Source: Planctomycetota bacterium (GTDB lineage: Bacteria > Planctomycetota > Planctomycetia > Planctomycetales > Planctomycetaceae). From it: DNA of 40,928 bases. The notes under the pieces are model-generated. The model worked only from the letters and a program-made list of their open reading frames with translations, did no database searches and was not told where the DNA came from. Both the position numbers and the translations under genes were made by a program. Below, in pieces: positions 36,550-40,928 of the stretch. Positions within the stretch are counted from its first letter, which is position 1; every line of letters starts with the position of its first letter. The stretch covers positions 1-40,928 of the forward strand of contig JAURQH010000061.1 of assembly GCA_030836185.1 (NCBI GenBank), read 5' to 3'.

Positions 36550-37677
36550 TCACCACCCTTTTAATTTCACGTCGATGGTTTCGGTGTCGTTCAGATTGGA
36601 CGTTCGAGCGCGGACGACTTTCACGATGTCACCCGGTTCGTATTTCTTGAGCAGGTTAATCACTTCATCAGAAGTGTTCACTTCTGTCTCGCCGAAGGCA
36701 ATGATGACATCATTGGGGCGTAAACCAGCGGCATTGGCGGCTTTTCCAGGTGTCACTTCACCAATCATCACTCCCTTTGGGGTCCTTATTCCTGAAAATT
36801 TAATCCCCAGTTCTGCAGCACTTCGACTCTCAATAAGAATTTCGGGATTGATAGGTTCCAGAATTTCGACAACCCGCTCGGCTGGAACCGGACAGGTGGC
36901 AATCACATACACAACATTGACTCTCGCCAGACGAGAGATTTGACGGATCCCTGCTTCGCCTCCGGTCCAACTTCGCCCCAGACGGACATAAGAGATTCCG
37001 GGATACGGCATGCCGGTGACATCGTCGATTTCCATGATGTCTGTTTGAAATTCGATATGCAGTCCCAATTGTTGTAAGTCGACGATTGCCCGTTTCGACC
37101 GGAGTTGATCGTAGTTCGATAAACTGATACTCGCCTGTAACCCAAGGTCTCCCGCATCATTGAGAGCAATGTTTTGCAAGGCTTGTTCGGCAGCTCGATT
37201 CGCAATGTCGTCTTCTGAGAGGAAAATCGCTTCCAGAATCGACAAGGCCCGCATCGAGAGTTCAGGCATATCTGACTGAGCGGCAATCTCCATGCGCTCG
37301 ACTGTGTCGAGGCTCCCCTTTTGTTTCAGAATCTTCGTGGCCTCGACACGTTCCCGAAAATCGCCACTGGTGAGTTGATTGATCAGTTGGTTCAATCGGG
37401 GTTCGGGAATGGGAAGCCGAGAGGGCAACGGTGGTGGAGGCGGCACGATGGGAACATAGAGTTTCTTTCGCGGACGACTCCGATCCAAAAAGGGGCTTTC
37501 ATCAAACCCCGGAGCCGGAATAATTTGGATTCCCGGAAGTCGCTGTTTTCTCTTCCGAAGTGCGGGGGGGATTTCGTTCTTGTCAGGTTCAGACTGAGCC
37601 CACGCAGACCGTTCAATAGCAGTAACGAACAGAGAGGCCATCAAGACCCCAGTCATCATGAAAATGCGGACTGCCAT
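36550..37677 (-). CDS. Exported PDZ-domain protein with helical repeats
   Basis: The protein has 375 residues with a signal peptide (about 1-27, ending SAWA). A Pro-rich linker (IVPPPPPLPSRLPIPEPR) is followed by HEAT-like helices (FRERVEATKILKQKGSLDTV, ELSMRALSILEAIFLSEDD). A PDZ domain forms the C-terminus from about 285: GIRTPKGVMIGEVTPGKAAN, then AGLRPNDVIIAFGETEVNTSDEV split over residues 315-340. There is no protease domain, so it is a binding or scaffold protein rather than an HtrA enzyme. Such PDZ/HEAT proteins are common in planctomycete envelopes. The partner is unknown. Confidence 0.85.
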   Translation of the reverse strand: MAVRIFMMTGVLMASLFVTAIERSAWAQSEPDKNEIPPALRKRKQRLPGIQIIPAPGFDESPFLDRSRPRKKLYVPIVPPPPPLPSRLPIPEPRLNQLINQLTSGDFRERVEATKILKQKGSLDTVERMEIAAQSDMPELSMRALSILEAIFLSEDDIANRAAEQALQNIALNDAGDLGLQASISLSNYDQLRSKRAIVDLQQLGLHIEFQTDIMEIDDVTGMPYPGISYVRLGRSWTGGEAGIRQISRLARVNVVYVIATCPVPAERVVEILEPINPEILIESRSAAELGIKFSGIRTPKGVMIGEVTPGKAANAAGLRPNDVIIAFGETEVNTSDEVINLLKKYEPGDIVKVVRARTSNLNDTETIDVKLKGW

Positions 37678-38199
37678 AACAACCGATCATTCGTTGGCGT
37701 GCAAAATTTGAGCAGTGATCTAGTGTAGATTAAAGGGGGGTACAGGGACAACACTCTCTCTGGAGAGATCTTAATCAGCGTTACTTTTTCTCCAATCGAT
37801 CCAACCGGACTTGTTCGTCAGGCAGAAGACTGCCAATCAATGATTCCCAGCATTTACGTGACCAGAACAAGACCGATAACCGGATCAGCAGGCGAGACCG
37901 TCGCTGAACTCACACTTGGAAGAATCGTACACATTTCAGAAACACTCCGTCTCATCGGCAGGAATCGCCGATCAATGAATAGTCTGTCTCTCTCAATGAG
38001 TGAGGAGTGGACAAATTGACGTGGCTCGAAGTTTCCAGGCAACTCAGGATGGGTATTTGCCAAAAAGTGAAGAATTCTTCATTCATGCGGAGCTTCAATT
38101 ATCATGTCATAACTACAGAAATTGCAACGTGTTTCATGTTTTTGGTGACTCAAAAGCAAATGTTGAGTATCGAGAATCACTCTCGAATTGACCGATCAT

Positions 38200-38229
38200 T
38201 TCAACGAAGACGGAGACGACTCCTATAAT
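38200..38229 (+). promoter_or_regulatory. Possible promoter of the DksA-like gene
   Basis: A perfect TATAAT (38224-38229) is preceded by TTCAAC (38200-38205) at 18-base spacing; the -35 match is only 3 of 6. The leader to ATG 38304 would be about 68 bases. Confidence 0.4.
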
Positions 38230-38288
38230 TTGCCGCTCATGAATAAAACGACGCATAAATGCCGATTTCGCACGATTTCGGTTCAAAT

Positions 38289-38294
38289 AGGAGG
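38289..38294 (+). promoter_or_regulatory. Strong ribosome binding site of the DksA-like gene
   Basis: AGGAGG lies 9 bases before ATG 38304, the strongest match to the anti-Shine-Dalgarno sequence in the window. It rules out the upstream in-frame ATG at 38259. Confidence 0.85.
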
Positions 38295-38303
38295 ATTAAA
38301 CCC

Positions 38304-38753
38304 ATGGCTCGAAAAGACGCCTTACTTCGACTTCACGAAAAACTTCGGGAAAAACGAGACGAGATTCGGAAAATGCTGAATCAGGAGAGGGAACTGGGGC
38401 AAAGTCCCCGGGATGTTGGAGATGTCGGGGACGACGCCTTCAACGACAATGAAAAAGAACTCAATTCTCAACTGATGGCCTTTGAAAGCCGAGAACTAGT
38501 CCAGATTGAACGGGCCATTGAGATGATTCGCATTGGTCGTTACGGCGATTGTGAATTATGTCAGAAGAAGATTCCGATCAACCGATTGAACGCCCTTCCT
38601 TTCACTCCACTGTGTGTGAAGTGTCAGGAGAAGGTCGAACAAGCGGGCGGTGATTTGGATCAATTTGATATTGATTGGGAAAATGCAGCCGATTTTGAAT
38701 TTCGGATGCAAGAGATGGATTTGACGTTGGGCGATCTCGACCAAAGCGTGTGA
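38304..38753 (+). CDS. TraR/DksA family zinc-finger protein
   Basis: The protein has 149 residues from ATG 38304. An N-terminal charged coiled coil (ALLRLHEKLREKRDEIRKML) is followed by a tip segment with DVGDDA, matching the DxxDxA pattern of DksA. A C4 zinc finger, Cys83-x2-Cys86-x17-Cys104-x2-Cys107, comes next. DksA-type proteins enter the RNA polymerase secondary channel and alter promoter choice, often together with ppGpp. The length and finger match true DksA rather than short TraR. The C-terminus is unusually acidic (DLDQFDIDWENAADFEF). It lies directly upstream of the HtrA-type protease. The very strong ribosome site suggests high expression. Confidence 0.9.
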   Translation: MARKDALLRLHEKLREKRDEIRKMLNQERELGQSPRDVGDVGDDAFNDNEKELNSQLMAFESRELVQIERAIEMIRIGRYGDCELCQKKIPINRLNALPFTPLCVKCQEKVEQAGGDLDQFDIDWENAADFEFRMQEMDLTLGDLDQSV

Positions 38754-38758
38754 CCCCA

Positions 38759-38781
38759 ACTCCTTCACGGACAGAAGGAGT
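38759..38781 (+). terminator. Perfect hairpin after the DksA-like gene, possible attenuator
   Basis: ACTCCTTC (38759-38766) and GAAGGAGT (38774-38781) pair perfectly around a 7-base loop, five bases after the stop codon. There is no T-run, so full termination is doubtful. It may attenuate read-through into the HtrA-type gene. Confidence 0.5.
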
Positions 38782-38894
38782 CTCCTAATCAACATCACAA
38801 CGAGGAATGGCAAGGACGCCGATTGGAAGCGACGGACCGCAGAAAACTGTTAAACACACTGCCGTCGATTGTCCGATCGGGAGCTCACCGAGCC

Positions 38895-40049
38895 ATGACC
38901 AACCGCCGCCCATCACTGATATACTCCGCACTGATCCTGCTGTCCGGCATCGTTCTTGGCTTGGCATTGGAAGGTTGGCCTTCCAGTCGGCTCTTACAGG
39001 CCCGTCACCTCGATCAGTCAGAAGTAGACCGTCTCTACAATGAGCTACAGATTGGCGATACGACGCTCACCGATTTCGGTCGCGTCATGTCTCGAATCTA
39101 TACGGTGACCTCTCCCAGTGTGGTTCATATTCAGTCTGAGCATCAAGATGCACGTCGAGGAACCATCGAAGAAACCGGTTCCGGCGTCATCATGACGAGC
39201 GAGAAGACACCTCGTCCCTTCATCGTGACGAATCGCCACGTCATTCAGGGAGCGAGTTTGAATGAAATTCAAATCAAACTTGCCGATGGCCGTGTTTTGC
39301 GTCCCACTCGAATCATGCAGGATGCCGCAACGGATCTTGCCGTTCTCGAATTCAAAAACGAGAGCGTGACACCCGCACGCTGGGGTGACAGCGAACGTCT
39401 CGATATTGGACATATTGTTTTGGCGATGGGAAGCCCGTTCGGTCTCAATCAATCAATTACGATGGGGATTATTTCTGCGAAAGGCCGCCGGTCATTGCGT
39501 CTGGGTGGCGAAGCAGATTCCAGTACCGTCATCAATCAGGACTTCCTCCAAACGGATGCCGCCATTAATCCCGGCAACAGTGGTGGACCGCTCATCGATA
39601 CGCAAGGTCGCGTGATTGGAATCAACACGGCAATTGCCTCCAACAGTGGCGGAAATGAAGGGATTGGTTTCAGTATCCCCAGTAATCTGGTGAAGTTTGT
39701 TGTTGACCAACTTCTCGAACATGGCCGCGTTCAACGAGCATTTTTGGGTGTCGCTCTTGATGAAGAATTTTCTTCGGAAGATGCTGCCCGTTTGAAATTG
39801 GATCGTATCCGTGGAGCACGAGTGACCGAAGTTTATCAAAACACACCCGCCTCACGAGCCAAGATGCGATACAACGACGTGGTCTTGAACTTTGATGGCT
39901 ATGATATCGAAGACCAGAATCACTTAATCCATCTCGTCAGCCTAACTCCTCTCGATAAACGAGTAAGGCTGGAAGTACTTCGTAACGGTCAACGAATGAC
40001 GGTCTACGTCGAACTCACAGACCGTGCTCGCTTCCGACGTGTCGAGTAA
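38895..40049 (+). CDS. Membrane-anchored HtrA/DegP-type S1C serine protease with one PDZ domain
   Basis: I start at ATG 38895, which places a membrane anchor at about 7-28 (PSLIYSALILLSGIVLGLAL); the open frame begins at a TTG 24 codons earlier. In the 384-residue product the catalytic triad is His115 (VTNRHVIQG), Asp147 (ATDLAVLEF) and Ser229 (NPGNSGGPL). The segment GIGFSIPSNLVKFVVDQLL closes the protease. One PDZ domain (about 275-375) follows, containing GARVTEVYQNTPASRAKM. The family degrades misfolded envelope proteins, and a single anchor with one PDZ resembles DegS. It lies 141 bases downstream of the DksA-like gene on the same strand. Confidence 0.94.
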   Translation: MTNRRPSLIYSALILLSGIVLGLALEGWPSSRLLQARHLDQSEVDRLYNELQIGDTTLTDFGRVMSRIYTVTSPSVVHIQSEHQDARRGTIEETGSGVIMTSEKTPRPFIVTNRHVIQGASLNEIQIKLADGRVLRPTRIMQDAATDLAVLEFKNESVTPARWGDSERLDIGHIVLAMGSPFGLNQSITMGIISAKGRRSLRLGGEADSSTVINQDFLQTDAAINPGNSGGPLIDTQGRVIGINTAIASNSGGNEGIGFSIPSNLVKFVVDQLLEHGRVQRAFLGVALDEEFSSEDAARLKLDRIRGARVTEVYQNTPASRAKMRYNDVVLNFDGYDIEDQNHLIHLVSLTPLDKRVRLEVLRNGQRMTVYVELTDRARFRRVE

Positions 40050-40236
40050 GGATTCAATGAGCGGATCACTCTAGTGTCGCGGATGAAGAACTTAAGCCGA
40101 CAGCGCAAGCTGGCCGGGCTGACTATTGGGGGGGAGATTATTTTTCCCTCTTTTGCTCAGCCGCACAGCATGACAAATCGAGAATATTTAAGTTGAAAGT
40201 ACGATCTCTCGTACAATGGAATGACAACTCGGACGC

Positions 40237-40653
40237 TTAATCATTTTTTTGTCGTGCCGCGAGGCGTGTATTCCAACCGGCATGCAGTCGATCCACCTCC
40301 TCGGTGGTCATCAGACCTCGCTTCTCCAAATGAGAGGAAAGATAAACACCAAGTTTTTGCGTATTCGTCGGGATCTCAGGATTGGTGTCTGAGATCCTTA
40401 GGTCGCAAGCTAAATCGTAAGGTTTCGGAGGCAATTGCTCCCCACACAAGCTCATTTCGGAATTCCCCAGAGTTATCGCGACATTCGCTTTGAGAGTGAC
40501 GACCGCAATAGCACGCAACGTCACAAGATCATTGATCCGAAATCTAATAAAAACTTGATTGTCTCTCGTAGTTCTGGTGACCAATACCGCGGTCACGCCA
40601 GGATAGGTGCTAAACAGTTTTTTGATATTATCGAGAGATTGTTGATCAGTCAT
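40237..40653 (-). CDS. Hypothetical protein, family not recognised
   Basis: The 138-residue product starts at ATG 40653. It has an alpha/beta-looking N-terminal half (NIKKLFSTYPGVTAVLVTR, then VFIRFRINDLVTLRAIAVV) and a charged helical C-terminus (LSSHLEKRGLMTTEEVDRL, AGWNTRLAARQKND). There is no signal peptide or membrane segment. No good ribosome site precedes it, and the palindromic repeat at 40663-40679 sits right where one would be. Protein-like composition and the absence of any competing frame make it a probable gene. I can suggest no function. Confidence 0.55.
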   Translation of the reverse strand: MTDQQSLDNIKKLFSTYPGVTAVLVTRTTRDNQVFIRFRINDLVTLRAIAVVTLKANVAITLGNSEMSLCGEQLPPKPYDLACDLRISDTNPEIPTNTQKLGVYLSSHLEKRGLMTTEEVDRLHAGWNTRLAARQKND

Positions 40654-40662
40654 TTGCAGTAG

Positions 40663-40679
40663 GTCAGGCTCTGCCTGAC
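40663..40679. repeat. Short palindromic repeat GTCAGGC-TCT-GCCTGAC
   Basis: A perfect 7-bp inverted repeat with a 3-base loop. A decayed second copy, GTCAGGC-ACA-GCC, lies at 40778-40790. The spacing and conserved arms suggest a dispersed REP-like element rather than a terminator, as no T-run follows. Confidence 0.6.
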
Positions 40680-40777
40680 AAAGTTAAGTGACTAAGTCTT
40701 TGATGTGGTCAGGTGCCAATTGCCATGAGAGGATCACCCGCGAGCTTTCTCTTAGATCCAGCAATTTCTGGTGTCCT

Positions 40778-40790
40778 GTCAGGCACAGCC
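40778..40790. repeat. Partial copy of the palindromic repeat
   Basis: GTCAGGCACAGCC keeps the left arm and half of the right arm of the 40663-40679 palindrome, then diverges. It lies 73 bases before the gene at the right edge. Confidence 0.45.
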
Positions 40791-40862
40791 CAATGATGTT
40801 CGGCACGCTTTTTGCGCATTGGATGTCTTAGTGTAAACTCTTCTTTTTTGCAAAGGAATGCA

Positions 40863-40928
40863 ATGACGAAAAACAACCAAAAACTCTCTCAATACGATCC
40901 CATCGAAGGGGCGGCCTTCCTGCGTCAG
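40863..40928 (+). CDS. Unidentified gene, first 22 codons (3' partial)
   Basis: The gene starts at ATG 40863, preceded at 5 bases by AAGGA (40853-40857); an ATG at 40858 meets a stop one codon later. The visible product begins with a polar segment (TKNNQKLSQYDPIEG) followed by AAFLRQ and continues past the window edge. There is no signal peptide so far. The family cannot be named from 22 residues. Confidence 0.55.
   Translation, partial: MTKNNQKLSQYDPIEGAAFLRQ

Larger units (their letters stand above)
37678..38303. other. Long non-coding stretch between the PDZ and DksA-like genes
   Basis: No supportable gene is visible in these 626 bases. There are small dyads, ATCGGC/GCCGAT at 37954-37972 and CGAGA/TCTCG at 38171-38185, and a promoter-like pair near 38200-38229. 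Short open frames on both strands (for example 37854-38063 reverse, 38007-38228 forward) lack ribosome sites and protein-like composition. Confidence 0.5.

Noticed and set aside
37854-38228. Small open frames on both strands between the PDZ and DksA-like genes
   Set aside because: No ribosome sites, no hydrophobic or conserved-looking segments, and random-like composition.
40120-40165. G-run and T-rich stretch after the HtrA-type gene as a terminator
   Set aside because: The possible stem is only about five pairs with a long loop and a poor T-tract.
1-40928. tRNA, rRNA, riboswitch or CRISPR array
   Set aside because: I saw no T-loop plus acceptor pairing, no rRNA-like segment, no recognisable riboswitch core and no regularly spaced repeats; a covariance-model search would settle this.

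Overview
The window comes from a planctomycete, probably one of the Planctomycetales (Planctomycetaceae-like). Several things point there: a sulfatase cluster alternating with genes of the planctomycete-expanded cytochrome c/DUF1587-DUF1592-DUF1588-DUF1585 and DUF1552 families, a DUF1080 protein, a PhoD-like phosphatase, a dual alpha/beta-hydrolase protein, BON-domain proteins and a short lysine-tailed histone-H1-like protein. GC content is moderate and gene density is ordinary for such a chromosome. No tRNA, rRNA or CRISPR array was seen.

Layout. 1-1045: the right end of an ISAs1-type insertion sequence, fused to what looks like the 5'-truncated remainder of an exported thioredoxin-fold gene. 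1198-11151: a forward cluster of a 1503-residue triple sulfatase with a C-terminal VHL-beta-like domain, a cytochrome c/DUF1592 protein, a Tat-exported DUF1552 protein and a second sulfatase with a jelly-roll-like tail. 11227-11927: a possible small membrane protein and a GNAT acetyltransferase. 12043-17373: mostly reverse-strand genes (orphan lipoprotein, double-BON protein, Cys-rich lipoprotein, rhodanese, glpD) with the forward Lys-rich protein among them. 17764-20666: an RND/HlyD-type adaptor and folD. 20726-21159: a HicAB toxin-antitoxin pair. 21307-26330: soluble transhydrogenase sthA behind a 1193-residue PEPCK-like protein that may be the pyrophosphate-dependent type. 26765-29476: a GH63-like glucosidase, divergent from the PEPCK-like gene. 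29486-35201: a reverse group of dual alpha/beta hydrolase, DUF1080 protein and PhoD phosphatase. 35434-40049: a CobW-type GTPase, a PDZ protein, a DksA-like zinc-finger protein and an HtrA-type protease. The right edge holds a hypothetical protein, a short palindromic repeat and the start of an unidentified gene.

How the parts may work together. The sulfatase cluster looks like an export-based system for desulfating complex polysaccharide; all four sulfatase domains keep the Cys that would become formylglycine. The downstream carbohydrate, phosphoester and ester hydrolases (GH63-like, DUF1080, PhoD, dual hydrolase) fit a polymer-degrading lifestyle. The PEPCK-like gene, sthA and glpD belong to central carbon and redox metabolism. 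The most unusual single object is the triple-sulfatase polypeptide ending in a VHL-like beta domain.
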